From NCBI GenBank assembly GCA_024235175.1, contig JACKMX010000003.1:372001-436000 (forward strand): 64,000 bases of DNA, written 5' to 3'. The stretch is from Chromatiaceae bacterium (GTDB lineage: Bacteria > Pseudomonadota > Gammaproteobacteria > Chromatiales > Chromatiaceae). Below, piece by piece: positions 27,194 through 36,218 of the stretch (within the stretch, counting starts at the first letter, position 1; each line of letters begins with the position of its first letter). Below the pieces are notes generated by a model that saw only the letters and a list, made by a program, of their open reading frames with translations, searched no databases and was not told the DNA's origin. The position numbers and the translations under genes were made by a program.

Positions 27194-27970
27194 CTAGTCC
27201 GGGCGGCTGGCTTCGCAGTAAATCACTTTATGCCGTGTGTCAGGCAGGTTCTCTGGAATTTCTGCCGGAGATTTATAAGGAAACATGCTCCCTCTGATTT
27301 CGGCCGGCATATCGATCAGGCTTCCAAATACGATTCGTTTCAACAGCTTTTTTCCGGCCATGGTTTTCGGCATGAGACCGGAATCTACAACCATCTTTTT
27401 AATGGGTCGCAGCAGTTTTTGTCGCCAGGAGAGTTTGTCGACGGGTACATAGCCAAAAAATCTACATTTGAAATCCGCTTCGGCCAGAGACTGCGCCAGC
27501 TCCACCACGCCATAATATTGGAAGCTGTGTGGGCTGGGATTAAAATCGAACAAGTCTTTGTTAGCAGTGGCGATGAGCAATTTGCCTGATGGACGCAGTA
27601 CTCTGGCACACTCGAAAATAAAGCGGCTGGCGTCAGGGATATAGTAGAGGGCTTCAAATATAATCACTACATCAAAACTGTCGTTTGCATACGGCATATT
27701 TTGGGCATCAAAACGCTCCACCCTTATCCTGTCGCCGTAGTGAGCTTGGGCCATGTCGACAATTCTCTGTGAGTAGTCCCCTGCTGAGAGGGAGTGGCTC
27801 AGACTTTGGAGATAACCTAAACCCTGGCCAGTGCCGCAGGCGACTTCAAGTACATTCCTGTCCCGGCAGTATTCTCCGGCCCAATAATAACGATGACACA
27901 AGCGCTCAACCTGCTCCCGGGAAACCCGGTCGCCGGCAATCTCTGTAACATCCACAAAATCGGTACCCAT
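27194..27970 (-). CDS. Class I SAM-dependent methyltransferase
   Basis: The product is 258 residues. Motif I is VLEVACGTGQGLGYL (about residues 40-54), the ribose-binding acidic position is in LSAGDYSQRIVDMA, and VERFDAQNMPYANDSFDVVI and FEALYYIPD are the following motifs. It has a C-terminal extension of about 100 residues (FFGYVPVDKLSWRQKLLRP onward) that probably recognises the acceptor. It is separated by 222 bases from the operon below, so it may have its own promoter. A sugar or polysaccharide acceptor is likely from context; the substrate is unknown. Confidence 0.82.
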   Translation of the reverse strand: MGTDFVDVTEIAGDRVSREQVERLCHRYYWAGEYCRDRNVLEVACGTGQGLGYLQSLSHSLSAGDYSQRIVDMAQAHYGDRIRVERFDAQNMPYANDSFDVVIIFEALYYIPDASRFIFECARVLRPSGKLLIATANKDLFDFNPSPHSFQYYGVVELAQSLAEADFKCRFFGYVPVDKLSWRQKLLRPIKKMVVDSGLMPKTMAGKKLLKRIVFGSLIDMPAEIRGSMFPYKSPAEIPENLPDTRHKVIYCEASRPD

Positions 27971-28179
27971 GATATGTCTCGCCTTTTACTGAACTGAAAC
28001 GGTCAAGTTGAGACTTGAGTTACCGTCGGTTCTGGTGTTTTCTGCTATTTTTCGAAATTGTGCGCTGAGCATTACCTGACAGTGGTAAATCCCTTAACTT
28101 CCCCTTTTGTTCACTGATGTAATTTCAAACCGCAATGTTAGAATAATAGTTAAAGTCCCAGCAACTGAAACGGCTGAAA

Positions 28180-30075
28180 TTGAACAAATTCACTCTACCA
28201 TCAAGGTTTCGTTCCCAGGGTATCGCGCTTATTCACGATACTCTGATGGTGCCAATAGCCTGGACTCTGGCGTTCTGGCTAAGATTTAATCTCGGTTGGC
28301 TCCCTCCCGATTTCTATAACAGCGGTGTCTATTCGCTTTGGATTATTATTCCCGTCCAATTGATGGCATTTGTTGTGTTTGGCCTTTATCGGGGCGTTTG
28401 GCGCTATGCGTCGCTGCCCGATCTATTGCGGGTACTCAAGGCAGTAGCGATGGGCGCGGTTGTTTCCATGGTGCTGCTGTTTATGTTTACCCGGGCCGCA
28501 GGAATTCCGCGCTCTGTGCCTGTCATTTACGTACTCCTGCTTATTTTGCTGCTGAGCGGGCCCCGTATGATATACCGTTGGCTTAAAGACCATCATATGT
28601 ATATTTCCCCGGGACAGCGGGTGCTTATTGTCGGCGCGGGAAAAGCTGGAGAGATGTTGGCTCGGGATATCTTGCGCAATCAACGCAAGAATTATCAACT
28701 GATCGCATTTGTGGATGATAATTCACGTCGGCTTGGGCGTGATATTCAGGGTATTCCCGTTTCCGGGAACAGCAATGATATTCCGGCGCTAACGCGTAAA
28801 TTAGACATTGATATCATAATGCTGGCGATGCCATCAGCCACTTCGTCTGAGACACGGCGGGTGGTTGAAATCTGTGAAAAGTCGGGTGTCCCATTTCGCT
28901 CGGTACCCCAGCTGGGGGATCTGATGTCAGGCAGAGTACAGATCAACGAGTTACGGGAAGTGTCAATCGAGGACTTACTAGGCAGAGAGCCAATAGCGCT
29001 CGATTGGTCGGGAATCCGAAGAAAACTCGCTGATAAGACAATTCTGGTGACCGGAGGCGGAGGATCAATCGGGTCTGAGCTTTGCCGGCAGCTGGCTCGA
29101 TTGAGACCAAGTCGCCTGGTTATTCTCGATAACAGTGAATTCAACCTCTACCGAATTGAGATGGAGTTGTTGGAAGCGCACCCAGAGCTGGAAATGCAGT
29201 GTCACCTTGGGGACGTGACGGACCGTCCGGGAGTAATTGAGATATTTCAGCGCCACCATCCGGATGTGGTTTTTCATGCGGCGGCTTATAAGCATGTTCC
29301 AATGCTCGAAGCGCAGATTCGCCAGGCAATGCGCAATAACATATTAGGTACGCGCAATGTTGCGGAGGCTGCCGACAAGTTTGGAACCAGTGAGTTTGTA
29401 CTGGTTTCCACGGACAAGGCGGTAAATCCGGCCAATATTATGGGGGCCAGTAAGCGCGTGGCAGAGATCTTCTGTCAGAATTTGGATGCGCATTCGAAAA
29501 CCCGGTTTATTACAGTGCGCTTCGGCAATGTGTTGGGCTCGGCGGGCAGCGTGATTCCACTTTTTCGAAAACAGATATCTGAGGGTGGCCCGGTTACTGT
29601 CACCGACCCCCGAATGGAACGCTATTTCATGACAATCCCGGAAGCAAGCCAGCTCATTATGCAGACAGCAATTTTGGGAAAAGGGGGTGAGATTTTCGTT
29701 CTTGATATGGGCGAGCCGGTAAAAATCAGTTATCTGGCAGAGCAGATGATCCTATTATCAGGAAAAATCCCCGGAAATGATATAAACATAGAATATATCG
29801 GGCTGCGGCCTGGTGAAAAACTTTACGAAGAGTTGTTCCATGAGAAGGAGCAACTGGAGACGACGACCCATGAGAAGGTTCTTCTTGCGCGTCATCGCAA
29901 AGTCGAGTGGGAGGTTCTCAACCGCGTAATGGAAGATATAGCCGTTGCCTGTGAATTGGTGGACGTCAAGTCACTTCAGCATCTGCTGCGAACACTTGTT
30001 CCAGAACACGATCAAAACGCGCATATTTCAAAAAGCGGAAAACAAGTGGACAATGTTGTCTATTTAAATAACTGA
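28180..30075 (+). CDS. Membrane-bound nucleotide-sugar 4,6-dehydratase (WbpM/CapD/FlaA1 long type)
   Basis: The product is 631 residues from a TTG at 28180; the next in-frame ATG (28246) would remove part of the first membrane helix that family members have. Residues about 1-130 form four membrane segments (SQGIALIHDTLMVPIAWTLA onward), then a first Rossmann domain (VLIVGAGKAGEMLARDIL), then the catalytic SDR domain with ILVTGGGGSIGSELCRQL and VLVSTDKAVNPANIMGASKR. As in WbpM the catalytic tyrosine is replaced by methionine (M-x3-K). It converts UDP-GlcNAc to UDP-4-keto-6-deoxy-GlcNAc, the precursor of QuiNAc, FucNAc or bacillosamine-type sugars. The ATP-dependent parts of the locus lie on the other strand. 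Confidence 0.9.
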   Translation: MNKFTLPSRFRSQGIALIHDTLMVPIAWTLAFWLRFNLGWLPPDFYNSGVYSLWIIIPVQLMAFVVFGLYRGVWRYASLPDLLRVLKAVAMGAVVSMVLLFMFTRAAGIPRSVPVIYVLLLILLLSGPRMIYRWLKDHHMYISPGQRVLIVGAGKAGEMLARDILRNQRKNYQLIAFVDDNSRRLGRDIQGIPVSGNSNDIPALTRKLDIDIIMLAMPSATSSETRRVVEICEKSGVPFRSVPQLGDLMSGRVQINELREVSIEDLLGREPIALDWSGIRRKLADKTILVTGGGGSIGSELCRQLARLRPSRLVILDNSEFNLYRIEMELLEAHPELEMQCHLGDVTDRPGVIEIFQRHHPDVVFHAAAYKHVPMLEAQIRQAMRNNILGTRNVAEAADKFGTSEFVLVSTDKAVNPANIMGASKRVAEIFCQNLDAHSKTRFITVRFGNVLGSAGSVIPLFRKQISEGGPVTVTDPRMERYFMTIPEASQLIMQTAILGKGGEIFVLDMGEPVKISYLAEQMILLSGKIPGNDINIEYIGLRPGEKLYEELFHEKEQLETTTHEKVLLARHRKVEWEVLNRVMEDIAVACELVDVKSLQHLLRTLVPEHDQNAHISKSGKQVDNVVYLNN

Positions 30076-30260
30076 GGATTTGAGTGCCTTCCAGCTGTCT
30101 CTACATATTTGGTGTGGATTGGAGTTTTGGCTTAATCTCTCCTAAAGTTTGTGTCATGCCAAATGTACACTTCGAGTATTCGGCAATTATTTGATATTTC
30201 TGTAATGCATTTCTGGAAGGAACTTATGTAATAAGCTTCATTGGAGCGGTATGGAGTGAC

Positions 30261-31601
30261 TTACGCACCGGATGTCCGAGCGGTACGCGCATTTTCGATG
30301 AAAGCTTGGGAGAAGATACCTACAATACCGAGGCAAACGCCAAGCAATGCCGAAATCATCATTGTACCGGTCATCGACAAACTGGTCGGTGTTTGCGATC
30401 TCAGCGGTGGGGTTATCGCCTGTGTACTGACCATATCTTTAAATTTGGCTTGATACCCCGATATCTCCAGTTGAATATCCGCCAACTTTTGCTCGTGGAG
30501 CGCTTCCAGTTCTGACAGGCGCGCTTCCGCTTTGGCGACTTCGATGACTTGCCCTGCTTTTTTCAGGCGGTTCTCGATCTCATCCACTTTAACCGTGTAT
30601 TCCATTCGTGTGATGATGTTGGCTTGGTGAGACTGCATCCGTCTGTTAATTTCCATCGCATTCTGTAGTTCGAGCTTATCATTTTCCAGTGTTACCAACA
30701 GGCGCTCTTCCAACGCGGCCAGACGATTGCGGTTTTGCCCCAATTCGTTGTTGGTAATCAGCAGAAGCATGAGTGTCTGTGGGTTGCCGCTGTCTGTTTT
30801 GGCGATAGTTCCCGACAGTTCGGCGCTCTGTTCAATCTGGTTTTTCAACTCTGCGATCTGACGCACCAGCAGATTTTTGGCTACTTCCACAGTTGCTGAT
30901 ATCTGTCCAAGTTTAATCTCCTCCCCCTTAAGTGAGTCCAGCTTTTGTTTCTCTATTTCGTGTTGGATATCCATATCTTTCTTCTTCTGAGCCAGAATGA
31001 CCGGATCTGTCAATCGATTCAATTCCGACTTGGCATTCTGAATATCAGCTTGGAGTGCTGTTTTCGCCGGTAGTTGCAATCTTTCGTCGTTTAACAGACG
31101 CAATTGCTCTACCGCATTCACCGATTGAGCTTCAATTTTTAAACGGTGTACATTCAGTATTTGATCATGGTCTTTGATCAATCTGGCGATCAGATCTTTC
31201 TGCAAGGATATGGCGGCACTAACGTCTTCGTTTCTCACCTGACTCTGGATAAATACCAGATTGCTGTTCTTCGGAACGGAAAAGGAGAATTCTATCTGCG
31301 ATTGATTCGGTTTGATTTCTGCAAGGATGCTGGGGCCCAATGCCTGTTCAAGCTTGGCCTTGACCGTTGCAGGATTCTCGATGTGAGAATAAACACCATC
31401 CTGAATCAGGCTTCCGATCTTGATCATGGAACTGACAGTGTAAAGGGTGGGCCGTAACACCGAAAAGAGAAAACCGCAGAATATGGTAAGCGCAGATAAC
31501 CACCAGAAAATCTTTTGGTGCTTTACCATAGTTAACCAAATGTCAATCAGGCTGACTTCGTCTTGACTACTAGAGCTTAGGGGGGATATCTGGTCCGACA
31601 T
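30261..31601 (-). CDS. Wzz/PCP-family polysaccharide chain-length determinant
   Basis: The product is 446 residues. A cytoplasmic N-terminus precedes a membrane helix at about residues 33-52 (WWLSALTIFCGFLFSVLRPT), a long periplasmic segment rich in heptad-like coiled coil (about 150-390, e.g. LAALEERLLVTLENDKLEL), and a C-terminal helix at about 408-432 (SMTGTMMISALLGVCLGIVG). This is the polysaccharide co-polymerase topology. A proline-rich TPPLRSQTPTSLS stretch precedes helix 2, as in Wzz. There is no C-terminal kinase domain, so it is a PCP1/Wzz-like rather than a Wzc-like protein. It would set modal chain length with the Wzy at 16886. Confidence 0.8.
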   Translation of the reverse strand: MSDQISPLSSSSQDEVSLIDIWLTMVKHQKIFWWLSALTIFCGFLFSVLRPTLYTVSSMIKIGSLIQDGVYSHIENPATVKAKLEQALGPSILAEIKPNQSQIEFSFSVPKNSNLVFIQSQVRNEDVSAAISLQKDLIARLIKDHDQILNVHRLKIEAQSVNAVEQLRLLNDERLQLPAKTALQADIQNAKSELNRLTDPVILAQKKKDMDIQHEIEKQKLDSLKGEEIKLGQISATVEVAKNLLVRQIAELKNQIEQSAELSGTIAKTDSGNPQTLMLLLITNNELGQNRNRLAALEERLLVTLENDKLELQNAMEINRRMQSHQANIITRMEYTVKVDEIENRLKKAGQVIEVAKAEARLSELEALHEQKLADIQLEISGYQAKFKDMVSTQAITPPLRSQTPTSLSMTGTMMISALLGVCLGIVGIFSQAFIENARTARTSGA

Positions 31602-31991
31602 ATAACTGTTAAGTGCGTTTTGAATCAGATGGCAGACACATTCTGGATGTGAATGACTATGTGGTTATAAGTTTAACTTTTTTTCCGACGCCGAGTAAGG
31701 AAAATGTTCGGAATTGCAGAGTGTTAGATGATAAATTCAAAATATTCCTGTGCTGGTACCAAAGGTAATGGTTATGGTTTTTTAGCAATAAGCCCTTTAC
31801 TGAGACGCGTCATTGCTAGTCATCCATAAGGCTCAGCGAAACATCTGCTTTCACCAATGCTGTGTGTGCCGCGTCTGGAGCATCGCAGCTAATATCCTCT
31901 GTTTGTGGGCTTGATCCTGGAATAAGGTTGTTGGTGGTTTTATCCTCATGCTGAGACCGACCTGAACGTGTGAAGTATCGCAATAGTCCCT
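31602..31991. other. Intergenic region before waaA
   Basis: The 390 bases between the divergent Wzz-like and waaA genes hold no gene that can be supported. The stretch is AT-rich around 31670-31790 and may hold promoters; none is clear. Confidence 0.35.
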
Positions 31992-33260
31992 ATGAGACAA
32001 GTTTATACAATCCTACTGTATCTCTCCCTCCCCATCGTTCTGTTTCGCCTCCTCTGGCGCAGCATCAAGTCGCCGGGATATCGCCGCCGCTGGGCTGAGC
32101 GCTTTGGGCGTTTTCCGGCGCCGGATATCGAAGCCAGCCTATGGATACATGCGGTTTCCGTGGGAGAGGTCCAGGCAGCGGAACCCTTGATCAGGCGACT
32201 TTTGGACAGGCATCCCGCGCTGCCTCTGGTTGTCACCACCACTACCCCTACCGGCTCCGAGCGTGTTCGAAAGCTGTTTCAGGATAACCTGATACATCTC
32301 TATTTTCCCTACGATATACCCTTTGCCATCGATGGTTTCCTGCGGCGGGTACGCCCGCGTCTGCTGGTAATGGTCGAAACCGAAGTCTGGCCGAATCTGC
32401 TGGCAATCTGCAAAGACAGAGACATTCCCACGATTCTGGCCAACGGACGCATGTCAGAAGGCTCGGCGAAAGGGTATGCTCGGCTGGGAGCCTTCTCACG
32501 GGAAACTTTCTCTCTTATTACGGTGCTTGCCGCCCAGACTCAGGCCGATGCGAAGCGTTTTATCGATCTCGGTGTTGACCCGGACGCAGTGCGGGTAACC
32601 GGCAGTATCAAGTTTGACATCCGCCTGCCAGCCAGTCTGTTGGAGCAGGCCGCTGTGGTGCGCCGTAACTGGAGCGGCCGTCTCGTTTGGCTGGCGGCGA
32701 GCACCCATGAAGGGGAGGATGAGTTGGTGCTTGCGGCGCATCGCCGGATTCTGCGCGTTCACGCTAATGCACTGCTGGTGCTGGTGCCGCGCCATCCCGA
32801 ACGGTTCGAGCGTGTGGCTTCGCTCTGCCGGAAGGAGGGTTTCAACCTGGCAAGACGCTCCGCAGGAGAGCAGGCAACTCAGTCAACTTCGGTGTTTCTC
32901 GGTGACACCATGGGTGAGTTGACGCTGTTCATCGGGGCGGCCGATGTGGCCTTCGTCGGCGGCAGCATGGTCCCCGTGGGCGGCCACAATATTCTGGAAC
33001 CGGCGGCGCTGGGGGTGCCGATTCTGTTCGGCCCCCACATGTTCAATTTTTTATTGATCAGTCAGATGATGCTGGAAAGCGGGGCCGCTATTCAGGTGGA
33101 GACCAGTGAACAGTTGGCGTCCGGGGTTATCGGCTGGTTGGGCGATGCCAGTGTCCGTACCGAGGCAGGTGAGAGGGGCAGGCAACTGGTGGCCGAAAAT
33201 CGGGGCGCACTGAACAGGCTTTTTGCCCTGATCGAGAAACAGCTGCCGCCGACTGCCTGA
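31992..33260 (+). CDS. waaA: 3-deoxy-D-manno-octulosonic acid (Kdo) transferase
   Basis: The product is 422 residues, the standard length of WaaA (KdtA). It has an N-terminal membrane anchor (residues about 5-22) and a GT-B fold of family GT30. Recognisable blocks are SLWIHAVSVGEVQAAEPLI, VTTTTPTGSERV, YFPYDIPFAIDGFL, MVETEVWPNLLAIC and, in the donor site, GGSMVPVGGHNILEPAALGVPIL. The enzyme transfers Kdo from CMP-Kdo to lipid IVA at the inner membrane. The number of Kdo residues added (one or two) cannot be told. The gene is convergent with pcm, leaving 41 bases. Confidence 0.95.
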   Translation: MRQVYTILLYLSLPIVLFRLLWRSIKSPGYRRRWAERFGRFPAPDIEASLWIHAVSVGEVQAAEPLIRRLLDRHPALPLVVTTTTPTGSERVRKLFQDNLIHLYFPYDIPFAIDGFLRRVRPRLLVMVETEVWPNLLAICKDRDIPTILANGRMSEGSAKGYARLGAFSRETFSLITVLAAQTQADAKRFIDLGVDPDAVRVTGSIKFDIRLPASLLEQAAVVRRNWSGRLVWLAASTHEGEDELVLAAHRRILRVHANALLVLVPRHPERFERVASLCRKEGFNLARRSAGEQATQSTSVFLGDTMGELTLFIGAADVAFVGGSMVPVGGHNILEPAALGVPILFGPHMFNFLLISQMMLESGAAIQVETSEQLASGVIGWLGDASVRTEAGERGRQLVAENRGALNRLFALIEKQLPPTA

Positions 33261-33301
33261 TCGGCCGGCTCTATACCTGTCCGCTATTTACCTAGGGTCG
33301 A

Positions 33302-33967
33302 TCAGAACTCGAACCGGTCCCGGGCTGGGGCGTTCTCAAGAGCTGACAGCCCTGTTTCGAAGAGTCCTTCACTGCGCCAGCCGTTATCGCCGGTGCGGGT
33401 AATCAGCGTCGCCTCCATGGCTGGTGCCTCGTCGCAGACAATGAACATCCGGCCGCCGATGCTGAGCATCTGCTTCCAGGAGTCCGGCACCTCGGAAAGC
33501 GAGCCGGTCACCGCAATCACATCGAACGGCGCGCCGGCTATCCCCCCTGCCAGTGCGTCGGCGCAGCGCAGTTCCACATTATCGAAACCCTGCCCGGCCA
33601 GTGCGGCTTTTGCGCTGTCGATAAACTCCTGACGAATGTCGAGACTGATGACCTTGCCGCCAAGATGCGCAAGACATGCTGTGAGGTAGCCGCTGCCGGT
33701 ACCAATTTCGAGAATGCTATCCCCCTGCTGGATATTCAACGCCTGCAACAGCCGGCCTTCGATCTTGGGGAACATCATTTTCTGTCCCTGTACCAGCGGG
33801 ATCTCTATGTCGGCGTAGGCAAGCCCTTTGTACGCATCCGGCACAAAGGCCTCCCGCGGAAGTGTTCCAAGTGTTTCAAGCACTCGTTGATCAATCACCT
33901 CCCAGGGGCGAATCTGCTGTTGCACCATATTGAAACGGGCATGTTCGAGGCTGTCGGTTGTCATCAT
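33302..33967 (-). CDS. pcm: Protein-L-isoaspartate O-methyltransferase
   Basis: The product is 221 residues, a normal Pcm length. It repairs L-isoaspartyl residues in damaged proteins using SAM. The N-terminus has the family signature NMVQQQIRPWEVIDQRVL and the PREAFVPDAYKGLAYAD segment; motif I is ILEIGTGSGYLTACLAHLGG. The usual serine/threonine-rich loop after IPL reads VQGQKMMFPKIEGRLLQAL, as in the gammaproteobacterial group annotated as Pcm-like next to tolC/waaA. Some of those are divergent enough that Pcm activity is unproven. Two adjacent ATG codons (33967, 33964) are both usable. Confidence 0.85.
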   Translation of the reverse strand: MMTTDSLEHARFNMVQQQIRPWEVIDQRVLETLGTLPREAFVPDAYKGLAYADIEIPLVQGQKMMFPKIEGRLLQALNIQQGDSILEIGTGSGYLTACLAHLGGKVISLDIRQEFIDSAKAALAGQGFDNVELRCADALAGGIAGAPFDVIAVTGSLSEVPDSWKQMLSIGGRMFIVCDEAPAMEATLITRTGDNGWRSEGLFETGLSALENAPARDRFEF

Positions 33968-34134
33968 GGGGTTTAGCTCTGTTCAGGGTTAAATTCGGGC
34001 GGCAGCACTGCCAGCTCAAGTGTAGCATCCGCAAATGGTGCCAGTAAAAGCCTGGCAGCAGGACTACTTGGGGTTAAAGCATAATGTTAACTCCTCGTCC
34101 GGTCCATGGAGAGACCATTTGCATAGATCGTTAG

Positions 34135-34207
34135 TATAGGGCCGAGGGCCTAAGGTAAAGTGATCGCAGCTTCTCTTGATCCTCGGCCCTCAGCCCTTGG
34201 CCCTTAC
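34135..34207. repeat. Imperfect GGGCC-rich inverted repeat
   Basis: GGGCCGAGGGCCTAAGG (from 34139) is echoed in inverted form by CCTCGGCCCTCAGCCCTTGG (34181-34200). It is part of a 593-base gap between pcm and dgt that holds no supported gene. Confidence 0.4.
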
Positions 34208-34321
34208 ATTCTGTTGTCGCTTTGTACTGTCACTCATCCGACGCATACTAAAGGGTATGAGAAGTTATGCATCATGTATACTGCGGCGGCAGGCGATCCC
34301 GATCATAGTCCCGTTTTAATG

Positions 34322-34562
34322 ATCCTAGAATCCTCAGTCGGCCACTCCAATTTGCTAGTAAGAGGCTGATATGAAAAGGGTAGTAATCAACTCAGTTCCT
34401 CACTCATATGGTGAATCACGCTACGCGGTGCAGTGCACGCTTTCCGCGGCGCATGGCTGTGTTGTAACTCCTCGGAATAGAATAACTATTCCTCGTCGTT
34501 ACGCCTTGCCCTGCACCCCGGAAAACGCACCCTGCACCACGTCCAACTGAGGGTTCTAGGAT
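34322..34562. mobile_element. MITE-like palindromic element ending at the dgt start
   Basis: The left end ATCCTAGAATCCTCAGTCGG (34322-34341) and the right end CCAACTGAGGGTTCTAGGAT (34543-34562) are inverted copies with two mismatches in 20. Inside are further inverted arms: GGTGCAGTGCACGCTTTCCG near 34429 against CCGGAAAACGCACCCTGCAC near 34518, and a central hairpin GGAATAG/CTATTCC near 34474. The 241-base element has no coding capacity, as expected of a MITE or large palindromic repeat. Confidence 0.62.
34549..34553 (+). promoter_or_regulatory. dgt ribosome binding site lying in the repeat end
   Basis: GAGGG lies seven bases before the ATG at 34561 and belongs to the right terminal inverted repeat of the MITE-like element, so the element provides the translation signal of dgt. 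Confidence 0.6.
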
Positions 34563-35922
34563 GATGCACTGGTCTCAGCTCCTTTCGCGTAAACGTCTCG
34601 GCAGCGGGCAGCCCCCCGCCGAAGCCACGCTGCGCACCGATTTTCAGCGCGATCTGGACCGTATCGTGTTCAGCTCCGCCTTTCGCCGGCTACAGGATAA
34701 GACGCAGGTATTCCCACTTTCCCGGGTCGATTATGTCCGCACCCGCTTGACCCATAGTCTGGAAGCTTCGAGCATCGGCCGGTCGCTGGGAACCCTGGTG
34801 GGGGAGCAGGTGATCGCGCGCCACCGGCTGCAGGGTTTCGAGGCGTCCGATTTTGGGGATATAGTGGCTGCTGCCTGTCTGGCCCACGATATCGGCAATC
34901 CCCCGTTTGGGCATTCCGGGGAGGACGCTTTCCGGCACTGGGCACAGCAAGGTGCGTACGGGCGCCGCCGGGTGGAGGTGCTGCGTGGCAGTGAGCGGGA
35001 GGATTTTCTCGCTTTTGAGGGCAATGCCCAGGGCTTCAGGATTATTACCCGGCTGCAGAATCCGGATAACCGGGGTGGTTTGCAACTCACCTGCGCCACC
35101 CTGGCGGCCTTTACCAAATACCCAAGAGAGTCCTGGTTGGGCGGCAGCCGGTTTGCGGGCGTCAGCGCCAAAAAGTTCGGTTTCGTCGCGGAAGACCGGG
35201 ATCTGTTCGAGCAGGTGGCCGATACCGTCGGGCTGATCCGGCGCGATACCCAGCATGCCATCTGGTGCCGCCATCCGCTGGCGTTTCTGGTGGAGGCGGC
35301 GGATGATATCAGCTACCGGGTAATAGATATCGAAGATGGATTCCGGCTCGGCTACCTGAGCCTGCCAGAAGTTGAGGGGCTGTTTCTTGATGTGGTGGGG
35401 GATGATGATCTGCTGAAAGAACGGCTGAGGAGACTGAGCGATGATAAGGGCAGGGTCGAGTTTCTCCGTGCCAAAGTGATCAATGCCGTGGTCAGCCAGG
35501 CGGTCAGCTGCTTTCTGGATAATGAAGCGCGTATGCTGCAGGGTCTTCAGGAAGAGCCGTTGATGAGCATGATTCCCGCCAGGGAATCCATGGAAAGACT
35601 GGTCGAAGTTGCAAGCAGGCACATCTATTGTGCACCGGAGGTGGTGGAGATACAGGCTGCCGGATTCCAGGTGATCGGCGATCTGCTGGAGCGCTTCATC
35701 GAGGCCCTGGATGATTTGGCTGAGCATGGGGATGGCGCCACACCCAGGAGCAAAATGTTGAGTCATCTGGTTCCACAGCAGTTCAAGGGTGGCCGTGCCG
35801 GTATCGTCGAAGGACTCTACCCGCGACTGCTGTCGCTGACCGATTTTGTTGCGGGAATGACCGACTCCTATGCGGTGTCACTATATAAAAAGGTAACCGG
35901 CATCTCACTGCCCGGTCGATAA
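34561..35922 (+). CDS. dgt: Deoxyguanosinetriphosphate triphosphohydrolase-like protein
   Basis: The product is 453 residues, fitting the bacterial dGTPase family (type 2). It would hydrolyse dGTP (or other dNTPs) to the nucleoside and triphosphate, controlling dNTP pools. It is an HD-domain protein: the first metal histidine is in RLTHSLEASSIGRSLG, the HD pair in AACLAHDIGNPPFGHSGEDAF, and the later acidic ligand in LVEAADDISYRVIDIEDG. Two ATG codons in a row (34561, 34564) can serve; the first has the better-spaced GAGGG. The upstream region is a MITE-like element, so its expression signals may be recently acquired. Confidence 0.88.
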   Translation: MMHWSQLLSRKRLGSGQPPAEATLRTDFQRDLDRIVFSSAFRRLQDKTQVFPLSRVDYVRTRLTHSLEASSIGRSLGTLVGEQVIARHRLQGFEASDFGDIVAAACLAHDIGNPPFGHSGEDAFRHWAQQGAYGRRRVEVLRGSEREDFLAFEGNAQGFRIITRLQNPDNRGGLQLTCATLAAFTKYPRESWLGGSRFAGVSAKKFGFVAEDRDLFEQVADTVGLIRRDTQHAIWCRHPLAFLVEAADDISYRVIDIEDGFRLGYLSLPEVEGLFLDVVGDDDLLKERLRRLSDDKGRVEFLRAKVINAVVSQAVSCFLDNEARMLQGLQEEPLMSMIPARESMERLVEVASRHIYCAPEVVEIQAAGFQVIGDLLERFIEALDDLAEHGDGATPRSKMLSHLVPQQFKGGRAGIVEGLYPRLLSLTDFVAGMTDSYAVSLYKKVTGISLPGR

Positions 35923-36218
35923 ATAATGAGTTTTCAATGCCAATTACTTGGCCTCCCGCCGGAAAAACGGCTGGTTCCTGCTTCACATTAGCCGGAAATA
36001 TCTAATGTTAGCATCCAACGGATACTCATCGATTTGTGGCACACAGTGGAATGTACCCGCCCAAGCTGCGGTATCACTAAATCGCCAACCTAACATCTTC
36101 CCCGTTCAGGTTACGTTCAGGTTCAAGAGAGTATCTTGAGTTGTGACGAAAACTTTTTTATGTTCTACCTCAGCAGGTTGACTAAATATCGACCATTTGA
36201 AATATTTTGGGTGGCAGA
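35923..36218. other. Intergenic region at the left edge of the accessory island
   Basis: These 296 bases have no supported gene. A short direct repeat (GTTCAGGTTAC, then GTTCAGGTTCA) occurs near 36105-36125. Confidence 0.35.

Noticed and set aside
34690..35766. A 358-codon minus-strand frame across dgt
   Set aside because: Its translation lacks any family features while the opposite strand encodes intact Dgt with HD motif.
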